A DNA stretch of 64,000 nucleotides. Origin: Nectonema munidae (Eukaryota > Nematomorpha > Nectonematoida > Nectonematidae). A model generated the notes under the pieces. The model was not told the origin of the DNA and did no database searches. It worked only from the letters and a program-made list of their open reading frames with translations. Position 1 is the first letter of the stretch. The number at the start of each line of letters is the position of its first letter. Position numbers and translations under genes: made by a program. Below are positions 10,401 to 25,000 of this stretch, in pieces. The stretch lies in contig JAUIRK010000988.1 in the NCBI GenBank assembly GCA_030549495.1, forward strand, positions 1 to 64,000, written 5' to 3'.

Positions 10401-13400
10401 CAAAAATGAAACCAATTTTAGGGTTAGAAAATTTATCCTAATCAATGTCATAACCCCAAATTTTCCCGAATTAATAACGAACTTTCAGGAGTTTTGGGGA
10501 TATTACCCGTCAACCGCTAGGCTTATCGGGAAGGAAGTGCATAGGATAAAGAGTGCTAACATTAACCATCAAATAAAATTAAAACTTTTCAATTGACTTT
10601 CTGAGATATAGCCATTTGAAAACGCGATCGTGATTCTGGACTTTAGACATTTATAATGCAAATATAGTCAGGAGATTGATGTATATGTCATTCCCTGTCA
10701 TTCTATCTCAAAAAAAATTTAAGACAATTAAGATTTTTTTTGGTTCTCAGAGAAATAATCAATAACCTACACAAAAATTTTATTAGAAGTATATACGAAT
10801 GGTATTAGAAGTATATAAGAAGCCTATAGAAAGCCTTTGAAAGTCATTCTAAGCTATTAACAAAGATATACGAATAGTATTAGAAGTATATACGAAGGCT
10901 TTGAAAGTCATTCTAAGCTATTATGGAGATATACAGAATAATTTAAAAATTATGATCGGCTATAACTTTTGAATTACAAGTCCAAATTTATAATAATCAG
11001 TATCAAAATGTTCGTCTCGACGAGATCTTTTGAATGATGGCAATTAAAAATTGATCCAACTTATTTTTTGGATTTAAAGATCCAAAGGTCTTTCTTTTAT
11101 AACTTCGTAATTATAAGAGATATTCAAAATCTTATTACAGATTCGTAATCTACGCATTAAATAGGTCTAGAATCCGCTTTAAAAAGTTTAATTTTAAAAA
11201 TGAAAAGGAAGATTTTATGGGATTTGTCAAACTCGAGTTTCAAAACATCACTAGATATGACAATTCTATCAACGGATTCCGATACATCGTACTTTATTAA
11301 GTCAAAAAAGACCTATTATATTAAAAATTTGGTAAGTTTTAATTTTTTTCGCCGTTTACAGGTACCAGTGGATCGCGAACGATATAAGATATGAAAAAAT
11401 CATTGCACCGTTTGAATCAGCTTCAAAAGTTATGTTAAAATGACCTATTAAATTATATTTAGCTATGGGATAAATATGAAATTTTCGAAAAAAACACTCC
11501 TCCTCCAAACCCTTGAAAATAATAAGTTAAAAATAGGATATATTATACTGTGCAAAGCGACGGTTGTGCGAAATTGTAACTTTTTCATATATCCGTAACG
11601 TTAAATATTTTTGTCTATAAATGGAATATCACAAAAAGTATAATATATATTATTTGCAGATTCTGAAACCTGTTTGAAGAAATAAAGTTTTTCACCTATT
11701 CCCAGTGTGTCAATATCATTATTTTTTAAAAATTTCTATTAAACAGGAATTAACCATAATTTTCCAGTAATTTTGCCTTTATATCTTTTTTTATGAAAAA
11801 CAAAATTTTATTCTGAAAAATTAGGGTTTAATAAATTTAATTAATATAAGGGAAATAAATAATGAAGTACAAAAATGAAACCAATTTTAGGGTTAGAAAT
11901 TTTATCCTAATCAATGTCATAACCCCAAATTTTCCCGAATTAATAACGAACTTTCAGGTGTTTTGGGGATATTACCCGTCAACCGCTAGGCTTATCGGGA
12001 AGGAAGTGCATAGGATAAAGAGTGCTAACATTAACCATCAAATAAAATTAAAACTTTTCAATTGACTTTCTGAGATATAGCCATTTGAAAACGCGATCGT
12101 GATTCTGGACTTTAGACATTTATAATGCAAATATAGTCAGGAGATTGATGTATATGTCATTCCCTGTCATTCTATCTCAAAAAAAATTTAAGACAATTAA
12201 GATTTTTTTTTGGTTCTCAGAGAAATAATCAATAACCTACACAAAAATTTTATTAGAAGTATATACGAATGGTATTAGAAGTATATAAGAAGCCTATAGA
12301 AAGCCTTTGAAAGTCATTCTAAGCTATTAACAAAGATATACGAATAGTATTAGAAGTATATACGAAGGCTTTGAAAGTCATTCTAAGCTATTATGGAGAT
12401 ATACAGAATAATTTAAAAATTATGATCGGCTATAACTTTTGAATTACAAGTCCAAATTTATAATAATCAGTATCAAAATGTTCGTCTCGACGAGATCTTT
12501 TGAATGATGGCAATTAAAAATTGATCCAACTTATTTTTTGGATTTAAAGATCCAAAGGTCTTTCTTTTATAACTTCGTAATTATAAGAGATATTCAAAAT
12601 CTTATTACAGATTCGTAATCTACGCATTAAATAGGTCTAGAATCCGCTTTAAAAAGTTTAATTTTAAAAATGAAAAGGAAGATTTTATGGGATTTGTCAA
12701 ACTCGAGTTTCAAAACATCACTAGATATGACAATTCTATCAACGGATTCCGATACATCGTACTTTATTAAGTCAAAAAAGACCTATTATATTAAAAATTT
12801 GGTAAGTTTTAATTTTTTCGCCGTTTACAGGTACCAGTGGATCGCGAACGATATAAGATATGAAAAAATCATTGCACCGTTTGAATCAGCTTCAAAAGTT
12901 ATGTTAAAATGACCTATTAAATTATATTTAGCTATGGGATAAATATGAAATTTTCGAAAAAAACACTCCTCCTCCAAACCCTTGAAAATAATAAGTTAAA
13001 AATAGGATATATTATACTGTGCAAAGCGACGGTTGTGCGAAATTGTAACTTTTTCATATATCCGTAACGTTAAATATTTTTGTCTATAAATGGAATATCA
13101 CAAAAAGTATAATATATATTATTTGCAGATTCTGAAACCTGTTTGAAGAAATAAAGTTTTTCACCTATTCCCAGTGTGTCAATATCATTATTTTTTAAAA
13201 ATTTCTATTAAACAGGAATTAACCATAATTTTCCAGTAATTTTGCCTTTATATCTTTTTTTATGAAAAACAAAATTTTATTCTGAAAAATTAGGGTTTAA
13301 TAAATTTAATTAATATAAGGGAAATAAATAATGAAGTACAAAAATGAAACCAATTTTAGGGTTAGAAAATTTATCCTAATCAATGTCATAACCCCAAATT

Positions 13401-15110
13401 TTCCCGAATTAATAACGAACTTTCAGGAGTTTTGGGGATATTACCCGTCAACCGCTAGGCTTATCGGGAAGGAAGTGCATAGGATAAAGAGTGCTAACAT
13501 TAACCATCAAATAAAATTAAAACTTTTCAATTGACTTTCTGAGATATAGCCATTTGAAAACGCGATCGTGATTCTGGACTTTAGACATTTATAATGCAAA
13601 TATAGTCAGGAGATTGATGTATATGTCATTCCCTGTCATTCTATCTCAAAAAAAATTTAAGACAATTAAGATTTTTTTGGTTCTCAGAGAAATAATCAAT
13701 AACCTACACAAAAATTTTATTAGAAGTATATACGAATGGTATTAGAAGTATATAAGAAGCCTATAGAAAGCCTTTGAAAGTCATTCTAAGCTATTAACAA
13801 AGATATACGAATAGTATTAGAAGTATATACGAAGGCTTTGAAAGTCATTCTAAGCTATTATGGAGATATACAGAATAATTTAAAAATTATGATCGGCTAT
13901 AACTTTTGAATTACAAGTCCAAATTTATAATAATCAGTATCAAAATGTTCGTCTCGACGAGATCTTTTGAATGATGGCAATTAAAAATTGATCCAACTTA
14001 TTTTTTGGATTTAAAGATCCAAAGGTCTTTCTTTTATAACTTCGTAATTATAAGAGATATTCAAAATCTTATTACAGATTCGTAATCTACGCATTAAATA
14101 GGTCTAGAATCCGCTTTAAAAAGTTTAATTTTAAAAATGAAAAGGAAGATTTTATGGGATTTGTCAAACTCGAGTTTCAAAACATCACTAGATATGACAA
14201 TTCTATCAACGGATTCCGATACATCGTACTTTATTAAGTCAAAAAAGACCTATTATATTAAAAATTTGGTAAGTTTTAATTTTTTCGCCGTTTACAGGTA
14301 CCAGTGGATCGCGAACGATATAAGATATGAAAAAATCATTGCACCGTTTGAATCAGCTTCAAAAGTTATGTTAAAATGACCTATTAAATTATATTTAGCT
14401 ATGGGATAAATATGAAATTTTCGAAAAAAACACTCCTCCTCCAAACCCTTGAAAATAATAAGTTAAAAATAGGATATATTATACTGTGCAAAGCGACGGT
14501 TGTGCGAAATTGTAACTTTTTCATATATCCGTAACGTTAAATATTTTTGTCTATAAATGGAATATCACAAAAAGTATAATATATATTATTTGCAGATTCT
14601 GAAACCTGTTTGAAGAAATAAAGTTTTTCACCTATTCCCAGTGTGTCAATATCATTATTTTTTAAAAATTTCTATTAAACAGGAATTAACCATAATTTTC
14701 CAGTAATTTTGCCTTTATATCTTTTTTTATGAAAAACAAAATTTTATTCTGAAAAATTAGGGTTTAATAAATTTAATTAATATAAGGGAAATAAATAATG
14801 AAGTACAAAAATGAAACCAATTTTAGGGTTAGAAAATTTATCCTAATCAATGTCATAACCCCAAATTTTCCCGAATTAATAACGAACTTTCAGGTGTTTT
14901 GGGGATATTACCCGTCAACCGCTAGGCTTATCGGGAAGGAAGTGCATAGGATAAAGAGTGCTAACATTAACCATCAAATAAAATTAAAACTTTTCAATTG
15001 ACTTTCTGAGATATAGCCATTTGAAAACGCGATCGTGATTCTGGACTTTAGACATTTATAATGCAAATATAGTCAGGAGATTGATGTATATGTCATTCCC
15101 TGTCATTCTA

Positions 15111-18100
15111 TCTCAAAAAAAAATCAAGATAATTTAGATTTTTTTTTGGTTCTCAGAGAAATAATCAATAACCTACACAAAAATTTTATTAGAAGTATAT
15201 ACGAATGGTAATAGAAGTATATAAGAAGCCTATAGAAAGCCTTTGAAAGTTATTCTAAGCTATTAACAAAGATATACGAATAGTATTAGAAGTATATACG
15301 AAGGCTTTGAAAGTCATTCTAAGCTATTATGGAGATATACAGAATAATTTAAAAAATATGATCGGCTATAACTTTTGAATTACAAGTCCAAATTTATAAT
15401 AATCAGTATCAAAATGTTCGTCTCGACGATATCTTTTGAATGATGGCAATTAAAAATTGATCCAACTTATTTTTTGGATTTAAAGATCCAAATGTCTTTC
15501 TTTTATAACTTCGTAATTATAAGAGATATTCAAAATCTTATTACAGATTCGTAATCTACGCATTAAATAGGTCTAGAATCCGCTTTAAAAAGTTTAATTT
15601 TAAAAATAAAAAGGAAGATTTTATGGGATTTGTCAAACTCGAGTTTCAAAACATCACTAGATATGACAATTCTATCAACGGATTCCGATACATCGTACTT
15701 TATTAAGTCAGAAAAGACCTATTATATTAAAAATTTGGTAAGTTTTAATTTTTTTCGCCGTTTACAGGTACCAGTGGATCGCGAACGATATTAGATATGA
15801 AAAAATCATTGCACCGTTTGAATCAGCTTCAAAAGTTATGTTAAAATGACCTATTAAATTATATTTAGCTATGGGATAAATATGAAATTTTCGAAAAAAA
15901 CACTCCTCCTCCAAACCCTTGAAAATAATAAGTTAAAAATAGGATATATTATACTGTGCAAAGCGAAGGTTGTGCGAAATTGTAACTTTTTCATATATCC
16001 GTAACGTTAAATATTTTCGTCTATAAATGGAATATCTCAAAAAGTATAATATATATTATTTGCAGATTCTGAAACCTTTTTGAAGAAATAAAGATTTTCA
16101 CACATTCCCAGTGTGTCAATATCATTATTTTTTAAAAATTTCTATTAAACAGGAATTAAACATAATTTTCCAGTAATTTTGCCTTTATATCTTTTTTTAT
16201 GAAAATCAAAATTTTATTTTGAAAAATTAGGGTTTAATTAATTTAATTAATATAAGGGAAATAAATAATGAAGTACAAAAATGAAACCAATTTTAGGGTT
16301 AGAAATTTTATCCTAATCAATGTCATAACCCCAAATTTTCCCGAATTAATAACGAAATTTCAGGTGTTTTGGGGATATTACCCGTCAACCGCTAGGCCTA
16401 TCGGAAAGGAAGTGCATAGGATAAAGAGTGCTAACATTAACCATCAAATAAAATTAAAACTTTTCAATTGACTTTCTGAGATATAGCCATTTGAAAACGC
16501 GATCGTGATTCTGGGCTTTAGACATTTATAATGCAAATATAGTCAGGAGATTGATGTATATGTCATTCCCTGTCATACTATCTCAAAAAAAATTTAAGAC
16601 AATTTAGATATTTTTTTGCTTCTCAGAGAAATAATCAATAACATACACAAAAATTTTATTAGAAGTATATACGAATGGTATTAGAAGTATATAAGAAGCC
16701 TATAGAAAGCCTTTGAAAGTCATTCTAAGCTATTAACAAAGATATACGAATAGTATTAGAAGTATATACGAAGGCTTTGAAAGTCATTCTAAGCTATTAT
16801 GGAGATATACAGAATAATTTAAAAATTATGATCGGCTATAACTTTTGAATTACAAGTCCAAATTTATAATAATCAGTATCAAAATGTTCGTCTCGACGAG
16901 ATCTTTTGAATGATGGCAATTAAAAATTGATCCAACTTATTTTTTGGATTTAAAGATCCAAAGGTCTTTCTTTTATAACTTCGTAATTATAAGAGATATT
17001 CAAAATCTTATTACAGATTCGTAATCTACGCATTAAATAGGTCTAGAATCCGCTTTAAAAAGTTTAATTTTAAAAATGAAAAGGAAGATTTTTTGGGATT
17101 TGTCAAACTCGAGTTTCAAAACATCACTAGATATGACAATTCTATCAACGGATTCCGATACATCGTACTTTATTAAGTCAAAAAAGACCTATTATATTAA
17201 AAATTTGGTAAGTTTTAATTTTTTTCGCCGTTTACAGGTACCAGTGGATCGCGAACGATATTAGATATGAAAAAATCATTGCACCGTTTGAATCAGCTTC
17301 AAAAGTTATGTTAAAATGACCTATTAAATTATATTTAGCTATGGGATAAATATGAAATTTTCGAAAAAAACACTCCTCCTCCAAATCCTTGAAAATAATA
17401 AGTTAAAAATAGGATATATTATACTGTGCAAAGCGAAGGTTGTGCGAAATTGTAACTTTTTCATATATCCGTAACGTTAAATATTTTCGTCTATAAATGG
17501 AATATCTCAAAAAGTATAATATATATTATTTGCAGATTCTGAAACCTGTTTGAAGAAATAAAGATTTTCACCTATTCCCAGTGTGTCAATATCATTATTT
17601 TTTAAAAATTTCTATTAAACAGGAATTAAACATAATTTTCCAGTAATTTTGCCTTTATATCTTTTTTTATGAAAAACAAAATTTTATTCTGAAAAATTAG
17701 GGTTTAATAAATTTAATTAATATAAGGGAAATAAATAATGAAGTACAAAAATGAAACCAATTTTAGGGTTAGAAATTTTATCCTAATCAATGTCATAACC
17801 CCAAATTTTCCCGAATTAATAACGAAATTTCAGGTGTTTTGGGGATATTACCCGTCAACCGCTAGGCCTATCGGAAAGGAAGTGCATAGGATAAAGAGTG
17901 CTAACATTAACCATCAAATAAAATTAAAACTTTTCAATTGACTTTCTGAGATATAGCCATTTGAAAACGCGATCGTGATTCCGGGCTTTAGACATTTATA
18001 ATGCAAATATAGTCAGGAGATTGATGTATATGTCATTCCCTGTCATACTATCTCAAAAAAATTTTAAAACAATTTAGATTTTTTTTGGTTCTCAGAGAAA

Positions 18101-19091
18101 TAATCAATAACCAAGACAAAAATTTTATTAGAAGTATATACGAATGGTATTAGAAGTATATAAGAAGCCTATAGAAAGCCTTTGAAAGTTATTCTAAGCT
18201 ATTAACAAAGATATACGAATAGTATTAGAAGTATATACGAAGGCTTTGAAAGTCATTCTAAGCTATTATGGAGATATACAGAATAATTTAAAAAATATGA
18301 TCGGCTATAACTTTTGAATTACAAGTCCAAATTTATAATAATCAGTATCAAAATGTTCGTCTCGACGATATCTTTTGAATGATGGCAATTAAAAATTGAT
18401 CCAACTTATTTTTTGGATTTAAAGATCCAAATGTCTTTCTTTTATAACTTCGTAATTATAAGAGATATTCAAAATCTTATTACAGATTCGTAATCTACGC
18501 ATTAAATAGGTCTAGAATCCGCTTTAAAAAGTTTAATTTTAAAAATAAAAAGGAAGATTTTATGGGATTTGTCAAACTCGAGTTTCAAAACATCACTAGA
18601 TATGACAATTCTATCAACGGATTCCGATACATCGTACTTTATTAAGTCAGAAAAGACCTATTATATTAAAAATTTGGTAAGTTTTAATTTTTTCGCCGTT
18701 TACAGGTACCAGTGGATCGCGAACGATATTAGATATGGAAAAATCATTGCACCGTTTGAATCAGCTTCAAAAGTTATGTTAAAATGACCTATTAAATTAT
18801 ATTTAGCTATGGGATAAATATGAAATTTTCGAAAAAAACACTCGTCCTCCAAATCCTTGAAAATAATAAGTTAAAAATAGGATATATTATACTGTGCAAA
18901 GCGACGGTTGTGCGAAATTGTAACTTTTTCATATATCCGTAACTTTAAATATTTTCGTCTATAAATGGAATATCTCAAAAAGTATAATATATATTATTTG
19001 CAGATTCTGAAACCTGTTTGAAGAAATAAAGTTTTTCACCTATTCCCAGTGTGTCAATGTCATTATTTTTTAAAAAATTCTATTAAACAAG
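15111..19091. repeat. Satellite transitional block (end of unit 11 to unit 13)
   Basis: These are the most divergent units in the array and mix A, B and private bases. Units 11 and 13 share a distinctive set: CGACGATATC instead of CGACGAGATC, CAAATGTC instead of CAAAGGTC, AGTTATTC, and AAAATAAAAAGG, which removes the ATG of the second ORF. Unit 12, lying between them, has the ordinary bases. Units 12 and 13 share AGAAATTTTATC and CGGAAAGG in the first ORF. Confidence 0.85.
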
Positions 19092-22000
19092 AATTAAACA
19101 TAATTTTCCAGTAATTTTGCCTTTATATCTTTTTTTTTATGAAAAACAAAATTTTATTCTGAAAAATTAGGGTTTAATAAATTTAATTAATATAAGGGAA
19201 ATAAATAATGAAGTACAAAAATGAAACCAATTTTAGGGTTAGAAAATTTATCCTAATCAATGTCATAACCCCAAATTTTCCCGAATTAATAACGAACTTT
19301 CAGGTGTTTTGGGGATATTACCCGTCAACCGCTAGGCCTATCGGGAAGGAAGTGCATAGGATAAAGAGTGCTAACATTAACCATCAAATAAAATTAAAAC
19401 TTTTCAATTGACTTTCTGAGATATAGCCATTTGAAAACGCGATCGTGATTCTGGACTTTAGACATTTATAATGCAAATATAGTCAGGAGATTGATGTATA
19501 TGTCATTCCCTGTCATACTATCTCAAAAAAAAATTAAGACAATTTAGATTTTTTTTTGGTTCTCAGAGAAATAATCAATAACCTACACAAAAATTGTATT
19601 AGAAGTATATACGAATGGTATTAGAAGTATATAAGAAGCCTATAGAAAGCCTTTGAAAGTCATTCTAAGCTATTAACAAAGATATACGAATAGTATTAGA
19701 AGTATATACGAAGGCTTTGAAAGTCATTCTAAGCTATTATGGAGATATACAGAATAATTTAAAAATTATGATCGGCTATAACTTTTGAATTACAAGTCCA
19801 AATTTATAATAATCAGTATCAAAATGTTCGTCTCGACGAGATCTTTTGAATGATGGCAATTAAAAATTGATCCAACTTATTTTTTGGATTTAAAGATCCA
19901 AAGGTCTTTCTTTTATAACTTCGTAATTATAAGAGATATTCAAAATCTTATTACAGATTCGTAATCTACGCATTAAATAGGTCTAGAATCCGCTTTAAAA
20001 AGTTTAATTTTAAAAATGAAAAGGAAGATTTTTTGGGATTTGTCAAACTCGAGTTTCAAAACATCACTAGATATGACAATTCTATCAACGGATTCCGATA
20101 CATCGTACTTTATTAAGTCAGAAAAGACCTATTATATTAAAAATTTGGTAAGTTTTAATTTTTTCGCCGTTTACAGGTACCGGTGGATCGCGAACGATAT
20201 TAGATATGGAAAAATCATTGCACCGTTGGAATCAGCTTCAAAAGTTATGTTAAAATGACCTATTAAATTATATTTAGCTATGGGATAAATATGAAATTTT
20301 CGAAAAAAACACTCGTCCTCCAAATCCTTGAAAATAATAAGTTAAAAATAGGATATATTATACTGTGCAAAGCGACGGTTGTGCGAAATTGTAACTTTTT
20401 CATATATCCGTAACGTTAAATATTTTCGTCTATAAATGGAATATCTCAAAAAGTATAATATATATTATTTGCAGATTCTGAAACCTGTTTGAAGAAATAA
20501 AGTTTTTCACCTATTCCCAGTGTGTCAATATCATTATTTTTTAAAAATTTCTATTAAACAGGAATTAAACATAATTTTCCAGTAATTTTGCCTTTATATC
20601 TTTTTTTTATGAAAAACAAAATTTTATTCTGAAAAATTATGGTTTAATAAATTTAATTAATATAAGGGAAATAAATAATGAAGTACAAAAATGAAACCAA
20701 TTTTAGGGTTAGAAAATTTATCCTAATCAATGTCATAACCCCAAATTTTCCCGAATTAATAACGAACTTTCAGGTGTTTTGGGGATATTACCCGTCAACC
20801 GCTAGGCCTATCGGGAAGGAAGTGCATAGGATAAAGAGTGCTAACATTAACCATCAAATAAAATTAAAACTTTTCAATTGACTTTCTGAGATATAGCCAT
20901 TTGAAAACGCGATCGTGATTCTGGACTTTAGACATTTATAATGCAAATATAGTCAGGAGATTGATGTATATGTCTTTCCCTGTCATACTATCTCAAAAAA
21001 AATTTAAGACAATTTAGATATTTTTTTGGTTCTCAGAGAAATAATCAATAACCTACACAAAAATTGTATTAGAAGTATATACGAATGGTATTAGAAGTAT
21101 ATAAGAAGCCTATAGAAAGCCTTTGAAAGTCATTCTAAGCTATTAACAAAGATATACGAATAGTATTAGAAGTATATACGAAGGCTTTGAAAGTCATTCT
21201 AAGCTATTATGGAGATATACAGAATAATTTAAAAATTATGATCGGCTATAACTTTTGAATTACAAGTCCAAATTTATAATAATCAGTATCAAAATGTTCG
21301 TCTCGACGAGATCTTTTGAATGATGGCAATTAAAAATTGATCCAACTTATTTTTTGGATTTAAAGATCCAAAGGTCTTTCTTTTATAACTTCGTAATTAT
21401 AAGAGATATTCAAAATCTTATTACAGATTCGTAATCTACGCATTAAATAGGTCTAGAATCCGCTTTAAAAAGTTTAATTTTAAAAATGAAAAGGAAGATT
21501 TTTTGGGATTTGTCAAACTCGAGTTTCAAAACATCACTAGATATGACAATTCTATCAACGGATTCCGATACATCGTACTTTATTAAGTCAGAAAAGACCT
21601 ATTATAATAAAAATTTGGTAAGTTTTAATTTTTTCGCCGTTTACAGGTACCGGTGGATCGCGAACGATATTAGATATGGAAAAATCATTGCACCGTTGGA
21701 ATCAGCTTCAAAAGTTATGTTAAAATGACCTATTAAATTATATTTAGCTATGGGATAAATATGAAATTTTCGAAAAAAACACTCGTCCTCCAAATCCTTG
21801 AAAATAATAAGTTAAAAATAGGATATATTATACTGTGCAAAGCGACGGTTGTGCGAAATTGTAACTTTTTCATATATCCGTAACGTTAAATATTTTCGTC
21901 TATAAATGGAATATCTCAAAAAGTATAATATATATTATTTGCAGATTCTGAAACCTGTTTGAAGAAATAAAGTTTTTCACCTATTCCCAGTGTGTCAATA

Positions 22001-25000
22001 TCATTATTTTTTAAAAATTTCTATTAAACAGGAATTAAACATAATTTTCCAGTAATTTTGCCTTTATATCTTTTTTTTATGAAAAACAAAATTTTATTCT
22101 GAAAAATTATGGTTTAATAAATTTAATTAATATAAGGGAAATAAATAATGAAGTACAAAAATGAAACCAATTTTAGGGTTAGAAAATTTATCCTAATCAA
22201 TGTCATAACCCCAAATTTTCCCGAATTAATAACGAACTTTCAGGTGTTTTGGGGATATTACCCGTCAACCGCTAGGCCTATCGGGAAGGAAGTGCATAGG
22301 ATAAAGAGTGCTAACATTAACCATCAAATAAAATTAAAACTTTTCAATTGACTTTCTGAGATATAGCCATTTGAAAACGCGATCGTGATTCTGGACTTTA
22401 GACATTTATAATGCAAATATAGTCAGGAGATTGATGTATATGTCATTCCCTGTCATACTATCTCAAAAAAAATTTAAGACAATTTAGATATTTTTTTGGT
22501 TCTCAGAGAAATAATCAATAACCTACACAAAAATTGTATTAGAAGTATATACGAATGGTATTAGAAGTATATAAGAAGCCTATAGAAAGCCTTTGAAAGT
22601 CATTCTAAGCTATTAACAAAGATATACGAATAGTATTAGAAGTATATACGAAGGCTTTGAAAGTCATTCTAAGCTATTATGGAGATATACAGAATAATTT
22701 AAAAATTATGATCGGCTATAACTTTTGAATTACAAGTCCAAATTTATAATAATCAGTATCAAAATGTTCGTCTCGACGAGATCTTTTGAATGATGGCAAT
22801 TAAAAATTGATCCAACTTATTTTTTGGATTTAAAGATCCAAAGGTCTTTCTTTTATAACTTCGTAATTATAAGAGATATTCAAAATCTTATTACAGATTC
22901 GTAATCTACGCATTAAATAGGTCTAGAATCCGCTTTAAAAAGTTTAATTTTAAAAATGAAAAGGAAGATTTTTTGGGATTTGTCAAACTCGAGTTTCAAA
23001 ACATCACTAGATATGACAATTCTATCAACGGATTCCGATACATCGTACTTTATTAAGTCAGAAAAGACCTATTATATGAAAAATTTGGTAAGTTTTAATT
23101 TTTTCGCCGTTTACAGGTACCGGTGGATCGCGAACGATATTAGATATGGAAAAATCATTGCACCGTTGGAATCAGCTTCAAAAGTTATGTTAAAATGACC
23201 TATTAAATTATATTTAGCTATGGGATAAATATGAAATTTTCGAAAAAAACACTCGTCCTCCAAATCCTTGAAAATAATAAGTTAAAAATAGGATATATTA
23301 TACTGTGCAAAGCGACGGTTGTGCGAAATTGTAACTTTTTCATATATCCGTAACGTTAAATATTTTCGTCTATAAATGGAATATCTCAAAAAGTATAATA
23401 TATATTATTTGCAGATTCTGAAACCTGTTTGAAGAAATAAAGTTTTTCACCTATTCCCAGTGTGTCAATATCATTATTTTTTAAAAATTTCTATTAAACA
23501 GGAATTAAACATAATTTTCCAGTAATTTTGCCTTTATATCTTTTTTTATGAAAAACAAAATTTTATTCTGAAAAATTATGGTTTAATAAATTTAATTAAT
23601 ATAAGGGAAATAAATAATGAAGTACAAAAATGAAACCAATTTTAGGGTTAGAAAATTTATCCTAATCAATGTCATAACCCCAAATTTTCCCGAATTAATA
23701 ACGAACTTTCAGGTGTTTTGGGGATATTACCCGTCAACCGCTAGGCCTATCGGGAAGGAAGTGCATAGGATAAAGAGTGCTAACATTAACCATCAAATAA
23801 AATTAAAACTTTTCAATTGACTTTCTGAGATATAGCCATTTGAAAACGCGATCGTGATTCTGGACTTTAGACATTTATAATGCAAATATAGTCAGGAGAT
23901 TGATGTATATGTCATTCCCTGTCATACTATCTCAAAAAAAATTTAAGACAATTTAGATATTTTTTTGGTTCTCAGAGAAATAATCAATAACCTACACAAA
24001 AATTGTATTAGAAGTATATACGAATGGTATTAGAAGTATATAAGAAGCCTATAGAAAGCCTTTGAAAGTCATTCTAAGCTATTAACAAAGATATACGAAT
24101 AGTATTAGAAGTATATACGAAGGCTTTGAAAGTCATTCTAAGCTATTATGGAGATATACAGAATAATTTAAAAATTATGATCGGCTATAACTTTTGAATT
24201 ACAAGTCCAAATTTATAATAATCAGTATCAAAATGTTCGTCTCGACGAGATCTTTTGAATGATGGCAATTAAAAATTGATCCAACTTATTTTTTGGATTT
24301 AAAGATCCAAAGGTCTTTCTTTTATAACTTCGTAATTATAAGAGATATTCAAAATCTTATTACAGATTCGTAATCTACGCATTAAATAGGTCTAGAATCC
24401 GCTTTAAAAAGTTTAATTTTAAAAATAAAAAGGAAGATTTTTTGGGATTTGTCAAACTCGACTTTCAAAACATCACTAGATATGACAATTCTATCAACGG
24501 ATTCCGATACATCGTACTTTATTAAGTCAGAAAAGACCTATTATATTAAAAATTTGGTAAGTTTTATTTTTTTTGCCGTTTACAGGTACCGGTGGATCGC
24601 GAACGATATTAGATATGGAAAAATCATTGCACCGTTGGAATCAGCTTCAAAAGTTATGTTAAAATGACCTATTAAATTATATTTAGATATGGGATAAATA
24701 TGAAATTTTCGAAAAAAACACTCGTCCTTCAAATCCTTGAAAATAATAAGTTAAAAATAGGATATATTATACTGTGCAAAGCGACGGTTGTGCGAAATTG
24801 TAACTTTTTCATATATCCGTAACGTTAAATATTTTCGTCTATAAATGGAATATCTCAAAAAGTATAATATATATTATTTGCAGATTCTGAAACCTGTTTG
24901 AAGAAATAAAGTTTTTCACCTATTCCCAGTGTGTCAATATCATTATTTTTTAAAAATTTCTATTAAACAGGAATTAAACATAATTTTCCAGTAATTTTGC

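Larger units (their letters stand above)
1..15110. repeat. Satellite block A-left (units 1 to 11, first part)
   Basis: Units here share class-A diagnostic bases: AATTAACCAT at the arbitrary start, CTT in the 67-codon frame (Leu, not Pro), GTCATTCTATC, GATTTTATGGG, ACCAGTGG, CTCCTCCTCC and TTTTTGTCTATAAA. Units 1-10 are almost identical. They differ mainly in a T run of 6 or 7 near the GTAAGT (about 1060-1070 in unit 1) and in a GTG/GAG switch in the first ORF (GAG in units 4, 8 and 10). Unit 8 also has ATTCCTAAAAATT in place of ATTCTGAAAAATT, a variant that otherwise recurs only in the right-hand block. Confidence 0.9.
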
